A stretch of DNA of 64,000 nucleotides from Mesostigma viride. Lineage: Eukaryota; Streptophyta; Mesostigmatophyceae; Mesostigmatales; Mesostigmataceae. Below, piece by piece: positions 44,401 to 55,782 of this stretch. The notes under the pieces are model-generated. The model was not told the origin of the DNA, searched no databases, and saw only the letters and a program-made list of their open reading frames with translations. The DNA lies in contig RPFO01000017.1 of NCBI GenBank assembly GCA_009746045.1, positions 507,001-571,000 of the forward strand. Reading direction: 5' to 3'. A program made the translations under genes and the position numbers. The number at the start of each line of letters is the position of its first letter. Within the stretch, counting starts at the first letter, position 1.

Positions 44401-47400
44401 CTTTGCCGTCAGCACACCTGAGGGACCCCTCTGTGGCCTTGCCCCCTCGCGCCGAGCCCGACAGGGACCCCCTGGGGAGCGACACGGCCCCCCGGACGTC
44501 TCCCAAACTGGCGCTGTGTTTCGGCCAGTGGGCACTGCTGGCGTCCGGGCCGATGGCAAACTGGCCACGAATGCCCTTTTCCCCCGCGATCGATGCCCGA
44601 GGGTTCTCTGGCGTCGCAAAGCACTTTGTGGTGGCGTCCCTCATCCCCACCGCCAAATCCACGATGCCCCGTAGCTGCGCCTCCCCTTCGCTTCGTGAGA
44701 GATGCGACAGAGCCTCGTGACCGGCGGCACCAAGGGGCGGAGACCGGCCGGACCCGTCCCCTCGGTCCTGCAACGCAAACTGTGCCGCTTGTCGCTTCTT
44801 CTCTTGGAAGTATGCCTTGATCTGCCGGGCACCTGTCTGGGCCATATTGGGGGGCCGACTGCTGGCAGAAGCCCCCCCGCTGGCACCTACCCCTCCGTCC
44901 CCCCCACTGCTGCCGGGCATGAGATTCTTACTCTTCAGCTTATCCAGCAAGCGCATACTGCCGCCGCCGCCGCCGCCGCCGCCGCCCCCCGCCACCCCCG
45001 GCCGCAAGAAGTTGAGCTGCCGAAGCGACGCAAAGGCGGTGCCCCCAATACCTGGCGCCCCACTGGCTGAGGGACCGATGGCGGCCGTGGCGGCCATGCT
45101 AGCAGCCGCCACCACGCGAGGGTCCCTGCGGGGTATCGCCGCACTGGCCGCGTTCTTGGCGCGTGTGGCAGCAGAACGAGCCGCCGCGGCCGCCTGGTTA
45201 AACAAGGGGAGCCGTTCCGCTTGTGCAACACCCGCATGGACGGGCCCCTCCTCATCCCCTTCGGCTTCCCCCTCGCCCTCGTCCCCTCCTCCCCTTGGCT
45301 CTCCTGTGCTTCCGCTGTGCTTGGTGCCGGGTTGGGTCACGCGCGGTGGCGGAAGCGAGAAGTGGGACCCATCTGAGAGTAGCCAATGGGCCGGGATGCG
45401 GCCGGCGTCGGCCACCCCAGGGCCTAAGGCGGGAGAAGCACCATCGCCCGCACCATCCGAGTCGGTGAGCGGGGCGATCTGGGTGTCGTCCAGTGGCACG
45501 TCCTGCCCTTGCTGCGACGCCAGCGCAAAGCCCACCAGCTCGTCGTCCACGGCTCGTGTCACGAATCGCGGGGGCACTTGGGTGCTGGCGGAGGTGTCAC
45601 GGCCAGCTGGCGCCGCCTCGCCGATGTGGTGTGACAGGGAGGGGTCCCCTCGGTATGCCTGCCGCGGGCGGGTGGGCGGGTGGGTGGGTGGGTGGGTGGG
45701 TGGGTGGGTGGGTGGGTGGGTGGGTGGGTGGGTGGGTGGGTGGGTGGGTGGGTGGGTGGGTGGGTGGGTGGGTGGGTGGGTGGGTGGGTGGGCGGGCGGG
45801 CGTGCGGGCGTGCGTGCGTGCGTGCGGGCAGTCGTGCGGGCGGCGGGCGGGCGGGCGGGCGGGCGGGCGGGCAGTCGGTCGGCGGGCGGGCGGGTGGGTG
45901 GGTGGGTGGGTGGGTGGGTGGGCGTGCGGGCGGGCAGTTTGTGTGGCCAATATGCAGTGGTGAGTGGTGCAGAACAGTAATATGCAATGGCGGTGAGTGG
46001 TGCGGAGCTGTGGCAGTGAAAGTGAGCAGAAAGTAAACAAGTGGACGCGGGGTCCCCACAGTGCATTCATCACAACAGCTATCCCAAGTCGTGAGGTGAT
46101 TTCTTGGGATTGGCTGTGTGGCGCCAATCCCGAGAGATGCATGACAGGTCCTTGCGCAAGGCATGCACGAAAAGGGCCTTCAGCTTACGAAGGAAACGCA
46201 TTCAACAAACCATCCTCCCTTGTGCCACCAAACTTGGGCTACCGACTTTGTGCTACACTTTGTGCCATGTTATTCGTGTTATCATGCTTGTGCTATCATG
46301 CTTGTGCTATCGTAGCTGTGCTACACTTTGTGCCATGTTATTTGTGTTATCATGCTTGTGCTATCGTAGCTGTGCTACCGTATTCGTGCCGCCACATTCC
46401 TTTTTACCCCTACTGACATATTCTCGATTTGTAGACTTAATTTTCTTCAAGACCCGCCGTGTCCTGAAAAGTCCTAAGTCGAAGCAGCAGTTCACTTGGC
46501 CCGAGAAACTCACCTTACTTTTGGGGGAAGCCTGGATGATTTACCACTGCATCGGGTGCCGCTCGCCACTAGCGCGAGATCCAACGACTTCGCGAGAAGC
46601 ATTTCCAATTTCAACGCCCAAGTGTCGCCCAACCTTTACCGGGATTTACGAGCAAATCCTACGGCTGAGACTACAGGACTGGGCGCGGCGTGACGGTTTC
46701 CAGCCATGGCGGCCTTCAGCGCTCAGCAGTGATTTCAGCCTTGGGTCTACAGTAGGTACTTCTTCTTTCCTCCCAGTCAAGGTTCACTTACTGTACGTGT
46801 TTGCGCATTCTCCCCCTGTCTTCTCCCGGTTAGGGCTGAAGTTGGCTAATTTTGCTAAGCCTGTTTGCACCTGTCCATGGTACCATATCCGTGCGCGCAC
46901 GTACCGCCGAGTAGGGCGAGAGGAACTGGACCACCTCCTCGCGCCGCGCCAGCCGCTCGTCCGCCATGATGTCGCGCAGGAAGCGGTTGAGGTGGTTGCA
47001 GCGCTCCGCCACCGCGGCCGGGCTGATGCTGTCCCAGAACGTGCGCTTGGGCGGTAGCCGGCCGGTGTAATAGGGCAGCGCCTTGAGCCGTGAGTGGAGC
47101 ATGTCAAAGTGGCGGTACCTGTTGACGGTTGGTGGTATTAACAATTTCATAGTCAATCATGATAATAGCAATAATCGTAATACCAATGGTGACCATGATA
47201 ACAAAGTGTAGGCGACCACCAGGAGGTAACGGTGGCTGAGTCCGTGTCTCAGGGATCGGAGGAAAGGGCTTGTTCCATTCCCTGGTCGGGCTGGAATGCG
47301 TAGCGATCGGTCACATCAGGTCTGGTTGTGGTAGAGGGCGGGCTGGCTAGGCGCGGGGATAGGTCAGGCTGGGTCGTCACCTGAAACTATGATGACTGAG

Positions 47401-50400
47401 TTTAGCAAAGGAAAAAAAGAGGCTGCTCAGACTCGAAGCGCTGCAAGGCAAGCAAACATTTAATTGCACAACAGTACAAATGGTTGGATGTTACCTAATT
47501 TTACTGTGGGGGTGAGGTTGCTTGGAATGGCTTGGCTTGGGTTGGCTTGGACGTGATCGCAGCGGGCCAGAGACGCCTATCAGTGCAAAGCGCATTCATT
47601 GTCGCCCAGGTCATCGTGCATCTCCCGTCATTGCTCCCCATCTGGCCCAGAGCGAGTATTCTCGAAGTTGTCTTGCCAGCTCTAGGGTGCTCTAGGATGG
47701 GGCTATCAGGGCGTCCGGCGTCGCCGCAACGTATCAGCCCCCGCTGAAGCAGGTCAGCCAAGGACTCAAACTCAACGCTATGCACCTTGTAACCACGCAG
47801 TACTGGAAACGAGGCCGACAACTGAAACATACACACAGGAATGTAAGATAGTAGAAGGGCTTGATGGGCGCGGAAGGGGGTCCCAAGTCCAGAGACGCCA
47901 GCATCAGCGCTCAAAACCGGCATCCCATGGCTACTGTCAGCCTTCGGCCGAATAGTCAGCGAGCACTCACAGAGGATAGAGAGCACACTGAGTATAAATA
48001 ACATATCATGTAGCGCAGGGATTCACAGATCGCATCTGAAGCCCTGCAGCGATATGTACGCACCTGCGGTCAACAAACCAGGAGGTGAGGCAGCTGTCGT
48101 TCACTATGGATATAGTGTACACCACGTGCGCGTCCATGCCGGAGCCGCGGATCTCTGCACTTGAGATCTGAGGGCAGTTGTGCAGATGCCAGCAACCAGC
48201 ATGGGGATGAGCCAGGGGCCAGGCCAAGGAATCCCACCCGAACAACAATCACAGGAAGCCAAGAATGCACTTCTCAATGTAACGATTATACTACCTGGTA
48301 GTAGCATACTAAATAAATTCGTGATGGCGCTGTGGGAGCAAGGGAACAGACATGGTGAGCGCGCACAACACGGCATCAGGCCTCCGTGCGGCCTCACTTT
48401 GACGGGGTGGCAAGCGAGCTGACCATGGAGATCACCAACATGAACGCTACCGTAACCGCCATGGCAGGCGACGCATGCACTAGTGCAGCCTGTGCCCTTG
48501 TGCGTGACGAAGACATTTCAAGTGGACATGGCAGGAGACGTAGGGCCAAACCAATTGTTTGGCAAGTTCACGGCCGGCGTATAAACATTTCATGGAGCTG
48601 ATGATTGGGCACTGTCCAGTGAGCAAAATGTGGCAGCTTGCGCATTACGCAAAATTGATATTGACTATACATCAAGTCCTTGAAACCGAGTGTGCACTAA
48701 TCCACGAAAACCCAGTCAAAACCGCAGTGCCCATGTTGACTCCCTGCTCCACCACCCTCTGCTTGTCCTCACACACACTCGCGCGCCTGCGGCCTGCCTC
48801 ACCTCCAAGGCGCGATCACCCATGGCCCAACCAACAAAGTCCCAACCAACCGTGTGCATGCACACGCCTACTTGCACCCAAGGGCCCACTAGCACCCCAA
48901 GTTTACCTGCGCGGTGCACTTCCAGTATTGCTCCGGCTCTGCCCTTGTAACCGTGCCACCGCCCGCGCCCGTACCCGCATCCGCACTAGCTACTGCACAC
49001 CCATTGGGCCCCATGCCATCACCACCGCTAGCGCTACCCCCAACATCGCTGTCACCAGCGCTGGCGCCCAACCCCGTTCCAACGCCCTGTGAATCCAATG
49101 GCGCCATAACAGGCGACACGGCATTGACAAGTGCGCCATTGCGGACGGCTGTCCGTGACTCGCTCGCACTCGCCGCCGCCTGAGTCAGCGGCCTTTGCTG
49201 CGCTGCCTCGCTGGGGGGAGTGCTGGCACCTGTCATGCCCCTGGCAGACCTCTCCAGCTGGTTCGCTCGGTCCCCTGCCATCCCAAGGCCCCAGCTGGCT
49301 TCCCAAAACGCGTTATCATCCACTTCCCAGATGACATTCCCCCCATTCCCCCCGATCCCCCCCCGCCCCCGCCCCCACCCCCACCATCACCTGCCCCATC
49401 CCCTGCTCGTTCATCAGCCGCCGATGACCCTTGCCCAAACCCCCCATCGCGTGGGCTAGTCGTGACGGCTAAGGCACCCTGCCCCGATGCCTCGGGTCCC
49501 CCTTGGGCCATGCCAGGCTCATCGGCTCCATCCTCACGGGGCTGTGCCTCCTCTGGCCCGTTGCGTGCGCCAGGCATGGGCACACCCTCCGCCTTGGGTG
49601 GGGATATGCCCAGCATCTCAAGGGGGATCACCCCGCAGTCCTCCAACTCCCCGAAGGGAGACGTCGGGCTGCTGACCTTGGGCGGGTCGGCGAGCGGCGC
49701 ACGTTGCTCTGGATACTGGGGCCCAGGGAGGTCCAGGTCACCCGGCAGGGGTGCAGGGTGCCTCACGACTCCCTGCCCCACAATGCCCGCCCTGTCCTCT
49801 TGCGCCCGGGAGATATCCCCCAATAATGGACTGCCGCTGGCCCTCACGTCCCTCTCCCCAAGACATTCCTCCACTCTCCCGTCCTCTTGCCTGGTTGCTA
49901 GGCCAGGCGCATGCTGCGCCAAGTCCATCTTGGCCACTTCCCCTCCCTCACTCCCCCCCTCGCCTGCGCTCCCAAACACGCCATGTGGCGCCCCTTCAAA
50001 CATGGGCTCCATCTCCAAACGCGACGGCGACGTTCCTGCAGGCGCTGTCAGCCCAAGCAGCGACCCCAACCGCCCGCCCTGCGGCGGCGACATCTGGCGC
50101 TCGTCCTCCTCGTACTCATCATCGTCGTACTCATCACTGCCATCTGTAACGGGGCCCTGACTGGGCGAACCCTCGGCGCCACCGGGGCCATCGTGGGGCG
50201 CCGCGGTGGGTGTTCGGGAGAAGACACCCGGACCACTGGAGCGCAGCCACCCCCCACTCGCGCGACCCCACCGCCGAGCCATGCCACCCGTCTGGTCGGG
50301 CGGCGTGGTTGTCTTGCTGGGTACGGCCGGTAGGATCAGAAGCAGCAGCTCGTTCACCCACCTGCGCGCGAATGAGCGAGAAATTTCGCATCACTCCAGT

Positions 50401-53400
50401 TAACAAAAAAACTTAACAAAGTAATAAAAAGCCCGCCCCTACCATGTCGCGGTGATACCTGGTCGGATATTGTCACATGAGAGTCACGAGCAAACGACCA
50501 GCCTGCCCTTTTCTCCTTGCATTTTCCATGCGTGCTTACGGCTGGGTCCCTTGGAGACTTGGCTTGCAGAGGCGCCGCACAATGGCATGATGACACGATC
50601 ATCCTGGGGACAGGTGGCGCGGACACCCCCTGACACCACGACCTCATATCACACGTCAATCTTCGATACCTCACGTCCCATCACCTACGATCCATCCATC
50701 GCGCCGTGCATGAACGCTAGGCTTCCCAGCCATGCGCGAAATGGCCCCTCGACACGAGATGCTGCCCCGCCGCTCGTGAGTGGTCACCACCTGCACTTGT
50801 GGGTGGTTGCCATGTTCAACCTACCAAGGTACCCTGTTGACTCAACTCCCTCCCCCTCTACCCTTGGACCACTCATGCGCACCCTGGCAAGCTGCATGTC
50901 AACTGACATCCCAATCACAGCTGATTCTCACACAGACCATCACACGGGACCCAGGTGCAAGGTTTGGCAGTGCTGCAAGCTCCTTCCCACCCCCCCGCCC
51001 CTGCCCTCCCTCCTATCTACGATGTCTAAAAGGGGTCGAATTGCGAAGCCAAAGCTCAACTTGGCCCCCACAGGGCCCACTCACCCTGGGGACGCGTATT
51101 GAACCAGGGGCCCCACCACCACGGATGCCAGCAGCTCCCGGCACAGGATGCGCATGATGGCGCCCTGCGCGTCCTTGGTGAGAAGCAGCAGTGCGACGAC
51201 ACCCTCCATCAGGCGCTTGAGCAACTGGGGTTGAGGGGTAAGCGGGGGGGTGGGAGAAGGGGGTAGCAGGGCCAGGAGGGATGGGAGAAGTGGACAGGGA
51301 ACGATGGGGGTGGATCCGCGGATGAAGCGCTAGATAGAGCTGTGTTAGCACGGAACGTGGCTAATAAGGCAAGTGCCATGGGCGACCCTGCCACCCAACA
51401 CGTCGGCATGCATTTTGGTGATGCATGAAGATGACTACGGCCCTCGCTTGTCCCCGAGCCACGCATACCGCTGGCCTCATGCCTTAATCGCGTGGGCATG
51501 CGGTATACGCACGATGGGCCAGCCCCTGGCCAGCCCCTGGCCAGCCCCTGGCCAGCCCCTGGCCAGCCCCTGGCCAGCCCCTGGCCAGCCCCTGGCCAGC
51601 CCATGGCCAGCCCATGGCAAGTACTAAAGCAGTTTACCCTTACCTTGAGCACGTATGGCTTGCCCTCACCTTGCCCCCATCTTTATGTTTAAACCTTGCC
51701 CCCACTTGTACTCGTGCTGCGTGCCCTGCCCTTGCCCTCATGTATATTCTAAACCGTGCCCTCGCCCTGCAATCGTCTTGCTTATTTAACTGTGCCCTCA
51801 CCTTGTACTCGTGTTCTGGCGAGAGAAGCGCCAGGTGCAGGTCGCCCGAGGCCACCAGCGCCTCCCTCAGTGCCTTGTCCCGCTGGTCGTGCGGCAAGGC
51901 ATCGTAGCCGGGCACGCGAGCGCGCGCCGATCGGAATAGCTGCAGGTGCTGGTGGAAGAGGTCCACCATGTCACTGGCGCACACACCAGGGGCGGTAGAA
52001 GGCCAACACACACATTTGTGAGCATGATGTAACTGTGGGTCGGTGATGTGGCTAGTACACAGAGGCAGGCTCTACGGGACCAGCTTCTGGCTAATGTCCT
52101 CGTCCTGTAAAGCCTATGGTGTTTGTCTCATTTCTTTGCAACCTTAGGCAAGGCTTACAGGCACTTCAGCCCTGTCATACAACAACTCGGCATACAGCAA
52201 CAGGTCATACAACAACAGGTCATACAACTAGCAGCATAATAACTTGTCAGACAATAACAGCATATTTTCTCGTGGAACAAATAAATCATGCACATGGCCC
52301 AAGGGGGGAAACGCGTACGGCCGAACGCACGCATGCATGATGTGGCACGAATGAGTCAGCCATGGTTATGGGGGTGTAGCTAACAAATAGCATCTTGGGG
52401 CGGTGCACATAACGAGCGATGCATGGACCAAGTGCTGCACGGAGCGAGAATACACATTCCCCCCTTGAAGAGCAAGCGTGAAGATGAGCCTTTGTCTAGG
52501 GTCAAGGGGTCAGAAGCCAGGGGTGCTAGTGCCAGCCATGGGGACGGGTGCTAGTGGACATGTGCGTGCTTCGAGTGACACCAGAGCGGGCATGCGTGCC
52601 GTGAGGCTCTTGATCACAGCAAAGCTAAATATAAGTCGAGCATTAACTTGTCATGCAGCTCAAGTGAGACAACCAGGGGGTATCTGCACGGGCCTGGGGA
52701 CCCAGGCATGCTTGGCCGGGAAATGTGGCCCCATGGCGAGATTATGTAGATGCATCTGCAGTCATGCATGGGCACGCGGCAAGCCGGCATGCAACCCACA
52801 GCACCAATAAGCAATTGCCCTCCTACCCACCCTAGCAATTTCCTTACCAACCCCAATCTACCCCAATCGCGATGGCTCTTACCCACCCCCTCTAGTGATG
52901 GCTCTTACCCAGCCCCTGTAGCCCCGGCCCTGGCCACCTTGGCCCGTACTCAACCCTTCAGCAACGGCCCTTACGGCATGCGCGACTTCCTAGTGCCATG
53001 ATGGCCTTTACCCCATGCCCCCCCCCCCCCCTTAGTGTAATACCAGCCCCTTACCAACCGCAGAAGCAGTGCGCTGGCCCTTACCACCCCCTATAGCAGT
53101 GTTTTGGCGCTTACCGCGTGAGCAGGGGCACCAGGTCCACCGCCTTGCACCGCCGCGCCAGCTCGCCCATGACCGTGTTGAGCACACGGCGCACCTCCTC
53201 GGGCCCCTCCTTGTCGCGCGTGATGCTGGTGTACCACAGCTTGCTCACAAACTCGTCCACGATGCAGCGAACAAACGAGTCCAGCGCAGCCTCCACCGCA
53301 GGCGCGTCGATGCCGTGACGCCAGCGGCGGTCCGAGGCCGGCCCCGCGCCACCCTGCTGCCTATCCCTAAACTCATCCTGTGCCTTGTCCGCCTTGAACA

Positions 53401-53763
53401 GCTGCTCTGACCCCAAGATGATTTTCTTGGCGGCCAGGATGTCATCCTCGGAAGCCACCCCGGCCCAGGCTGATTTAAGGGCCTCGTGGGCGCCGCCAGG
53501 GGGTGGGCGAGGAGGAGGCCGGCCGGTAAGGGTCGCCGCTCCGGCGTCGGGACCCCGCATTTGGCGTGCCAACCTGCTGGCGGCAGCAGCTAGCGATAGA
53601 TAGACCCTGGGGGCCCTGACACGGGGAGGGCGAGCCCACGCGTTGGTCAGCTTGCTCCATAGGTTGAAGAGAGGGTCATAGTTCCAGCCGGAGACTACAC
53701 TTTGAACGGCCAGCACCAGGAAGGCCGCGATGGGAACGTTCATCCACCGCGTGCTGTGCAAGG
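37964..53763 (-). CDS. Sorting nexin with membrane anchor, PXA, PX and Nexin_C domains (11 exons resolved)
   Basis: Exons (minus): 53763-53115, 51973-51802, 51224-51085, 50361-48907, 48167-48064, 47118-46905, 45658-44264, 41199-41123, 40002-39867, 39056-38870, 38046-37964. Every junction is GT-AG, and phases match across all introns. The N-terminus RWMNVPIAAFLVLAVQ is a membrane helix like that of plant PXA nexins; PXA, PX and Nexin_C follow, with no RGS visible. Such proteins act at endomembranes, PX binding phosphoinositides. About 1530 codons are resolved. The first ATG in exon 1 is 53743-53741, but an acceptor at 53764 implies an upstream exon. Exon 4 is out of frame by one base between the PXA linker and the PX start, near the poly-G run at 49350-49390. 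Terminal exons are missing. Confidence 0.9.
38424..38456. repeat. Poly-C run of about 27 nt
   Basis: A homopolymer tract in the intron between sorting nexin exons 10 and 11. Confidence 0.9.
40612..41130 (-). repeat. Donor-containing minisatellite in sorting nexin intron 8
   Basis: On the minus strand each unit ends ..TTAGGTGAGGAAGGATGTGC. Units are 33 bp, or 56 bp when they include a CTTCGTAGGACGT(A/T)TCA spacer. Thirteen copies of the TTAG|GTGAGG core are present, counting the true exon 8 splice site at 41123/41122. Confidence 0.95.
41217..41262. repeat. Poly-G tracts near the exon 8 acceptor
   Basis: Two G runs separated by AAGAGGAAG. On the coding (minus) strand they form the C-rich polypyrimidine tract before the exon 8 acceptor. 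Confidence 0.9.
41728..41832. repeat. Short tandem repeats (CCCAACCCACAAG..AATAGTA)
   Basis: About four units of roughly 27 bp, intronic. Confidence 0.85.
42005..42322. repeat. Tandem array, unit about 84 bp, four copies
   Basis: The unit runs from CATTCATGGTAAGGGCAAC(A/G)C through GGCTCTGGTTACAGATGA to CCATAGTAAGCG(T/C)ATG. Intronic (sorting nexin intron 7). Confidence 0.92.
43340..43858. repeat. 36-bp tandem array, about 14 copies
   Basis: The unit is TGCTACTATGTGACACTCCC followed by A(T/C)CGTTGTAATACC. Intronic (sorting nexin intron 7). Confidence 0.95.
44264..45658 (-). other. Disordered linker exon 7 of the sorting nexin, 465 codons
   Basis: The acceptor CCGCGGCAG follows a long (CCCA)n tract, and the donor is ACG|GTGGGT; both keep phase 0. 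The encoded segment is Gly/Ser/Ala/acid-rich, with a short G-run coded by GGC repeats and a basic patch (RQIKAYFQEKKRQAAQFALQ) that could form a helix. It separates PX from Nexin_C. Confidence 0.8.
45662..45935. repeat. (GGGT)n/(GGGC)n simple repeat abutting exon 7
   Basis: A long GGGTGGGT tract with GCGGGC interruptions. On the coding strand it is a (CCCA)n polypyrimidine-like tract reaching to within a few bases of the exon 7 acceptor. Confidence 0.95.
46245..46385. repeat. Degenerate GTGCTA(T/C)-rich repeats
   Basis: Repeats of TTGTGCTATCATGC, GTAGCTGTGCTAC and CACTTTGTGCCATGTTAT, in sorting nexin intron 6. Confidence 0.8.
46905..48930 (-). other. PX domain of the sorting nexin (exons 4-6)
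   Basis: It begins YWKCTAQ at the end of exon 4, continues in exon 5 (ISSAEIRGSGMDAHVVYTIS ... SWFVDRR) and exon 6 (YRHFDMLHSRLKALP, RLPPKRTFWDS, ERCNHLNRFLRDIMADERL, VQFLSPYSA). The RRYRHF motif supplies the basic and aromatic residues that bind phosphatidylinositol 3-phosphate in PX domains, and LPPKR is the conserved proline loop. Confidence 0.92.
51511..51620. repeat. 11-bp tandem repeat (CCAGCCCCTGG)n
   Basis: About nine units of GCCAGCCCCTG, in sorting nexin intron 2. Confidence 0.95.
52840..53114 (-). repeat. Degenerate donor-like repeats after sorting nexin exon 1
   Basis: On the minus strand the intron starts GTAAGCGCCAAAACACTGCT and is followed by five or six diverged GGTAAG(G/A)GCCA units, several with a CACTGCT tail. 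Confidence 0.7.
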
Positions 53764-55782
53764 CTGCACGCAAAATCGCACGAAATTACGCAGACGTTGG
53801 CGGGAAAGAATCAGGTGGAGAGAGAGAATCACCCCAATTTCATCGCAGATGTATATCATCACAAATATAGCAGCGTATGGTTGCTAATCTGGCGCAAGTC
53901 AAGATTCTGAATCAGCCAGTGCATACGTACATGATAGGAAGAGCGCCATCAAGGCGCATGCACAGGCGATGCATTGGTCCAGAGTTTTTGCAGAGATTGG
54001 AAATGAATGAGCAGCGGCCGCCTTCACTTGATCTGATCCAGCTAGGCGTCTTTCCCTTTGGTTTAATAAAGCTGAAACATTTGCAATACTGTCCGCCATA
54101 GCAACAATCAGCACCTGGCATAATTTGGACTAGTCGTTTATTATAATGGAAAAAAGAGATAACAATAGAAATTCTGAAACGTTTACTTGTGAACCACAGT
54201 CGCCATTTACAGCGAATCCTCCCCTCATGGATTTGCAAGCCATTGCGGTATAATGCCTTGTGAGGGTTGCAATACCAATTTCTCACGTAAGTACGACCCG
54301 AGTTGCAATAGCGGTAAGTATTTGGCTTTTTGCCCACGTACCCACCTACCCGGTACCTATGACGTACCCATTACCCAACCAGGACCCAACGTAAAATTCG
54401 TCGTCTCCGTTGAGGGTATCACATCCCCGAGAGCGCGGCGCGGTCGCCGGTACAGTATCTCAGCGGATCGAAAAGTTTACTGTAACTTTTTTTCCCGGGG
54501 AAATGGGTGTTGTTTATTTCCATTTTTCAAGCAGGGGTTTCAGTTAACCAAGGTATGCCACAAATAGCCGAAAGCATAGTTGCTTTAGAACTACATACAG
54601 TACAGTAGTAGCTAACTTTTTTTTTCGGGTAAGTCCTGGGTAAGTGGCTATATTTATCATTGATCAAGTAACGTGCGTTGTAACTTACAGTACTTACAGT
54701 ACTTACAGTACTTACAGTAGCTTTCCCATCGTACAGTACTGCACTGTACTGTACTGTAATACTTTCGTCGGCGGAGCCCATTTCCGAACCAAGGGTTCGA
54801 AGAAAGGGCGAAGCCAATATATTTGGTCAGCGCAGGGTCAGCGTGCGAAGAGCAATTTGAGCATTTCCATTGGCGTCTACTTATTGGACTATGGATCTCT
54901 GCGCAAAACTCCTGAGTCATGCTGAGGCAAGTCCCAGTCCTGGCCCTCGGCCGTTTCCAAATCTCTGCTGCCCATGTTGAGTTGAGTTTAATCCCTGGCG
55001 GCCCATGTGCGGCGTGGGCAACAACAACAACAACAACTACTACCTGCTGCCCAAAGTGCCCATGTGCGGAGTGGTATTCAACTAAGTTCTAGTAACTAAA
55101 TATCTACCTGCCGGCATGCGACGCTGGAAAACAAAATCTGGGACCCTGGCGCGGACCAGGATAAGCCCAGCCCACTTGAGATCTTTCATGACCTCATGGG
55201 CAAAAACAGGATCTTTACCCACATGCCCAATGACAACCCATTAGAAGTCCAGTGGCTTCCGTGGTCTAGTAAGGCTCCGTTTTAGCCACTGACATCTTGA
55301 TACCCTAGGCTTAGCAGGGATTACCTACTGGCTATATTTGGAATAAACGTACACCTATTTACCTGGAAAAAAAAATATCTACCTGCTGGCGTGGGAGCCA
55401 ACAACAACAACAAGTTTAACACCACCACCAACGACAACCTGTCCTAGACCTGCTGGACCTCCTGCCTCCTGGACGTGATTCGGCATAAAATCTCACTGTC
55501 AGATACACGTGTCCGCGATCTCAAATAACCTTGTGCCAGTGTTGTCCTCGCCACGTCAGGTTTCTCCACTAATTTCCCGAAGACAAATCCGGCTTCGGGC
55601 ACCCTGGAACGCGCATGCCGCTTGGCAGAGCTCTTGGCAGCGACGCTTGGTCGACGCTTCCGAGTTTGGAGCGATCTAACTTACCGACCACATGTGACGA
55701 CGATTGATGACTTCATCGAAAATCATTGTGATTTCGGTTGATGTGGCGATTGCATCGCATTGTTCGACGTTAAAATTATGCA
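53764..55782. promoter_or_regulatory. Divergent intergenic region between the sorting nexin and kelch genes
   Basis: About 2 kb separate the outermost exons on opposite strands, so it should carry both promoters and perhaps the first sorting nexin exon. Seen inside: ACTTACAGT repeats forming an inverted pair with ACTGTACTGT (54685-54770), and two (CAA)n/GCGTGGG motif copies (55000-55036, 55384-55413). No TATA box or initiator can be assigned with confidence. Confidence 0.4.

Larger units (their letters stand above)
50300..53320 (-). other. PXA domain of the sorting nexin (exons 1-4)
   Basis: The domain starts in exon 1 (SFVRCIVDEFVSKLWYTSIT ... RCKAVDLVPLLTR), crosses a codon-split junction into exon 2 (DMVDLFHQHLQLFR ... 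LHLALLSPEHEYK), exon 3 (LLKRLMEGVVALLLLTKDAQ ... LLAASVVVGPLVQYASPG) and the start of exon 4 (WVNELLLLIL). Joining on GT-AG phases gives a continuous PXA-like helical domain. The rest of exon 4 is an acidic, low-complexity linker of over 350 residues. Confidence 0.88.

Noticed and set aside
44817-45980. Plus-strand 387-codon ORF
   Set aside because: It is antisense to sorting nexin exon 7 and runs into the (GGGT)n repeat; no domain is seen.
46104-47057. Plus-strand 317-codon ORF
   Set aside because: It overlaps the PX exon on the opposite strand, whose phases and motifs are decisive.
47501-48004. Minus-strand 167-codon ORF between the PX exons
   Set aside because: Exon 5 joins exon 6 directly in phase with a continuous PX domain, so this frame is intronic.
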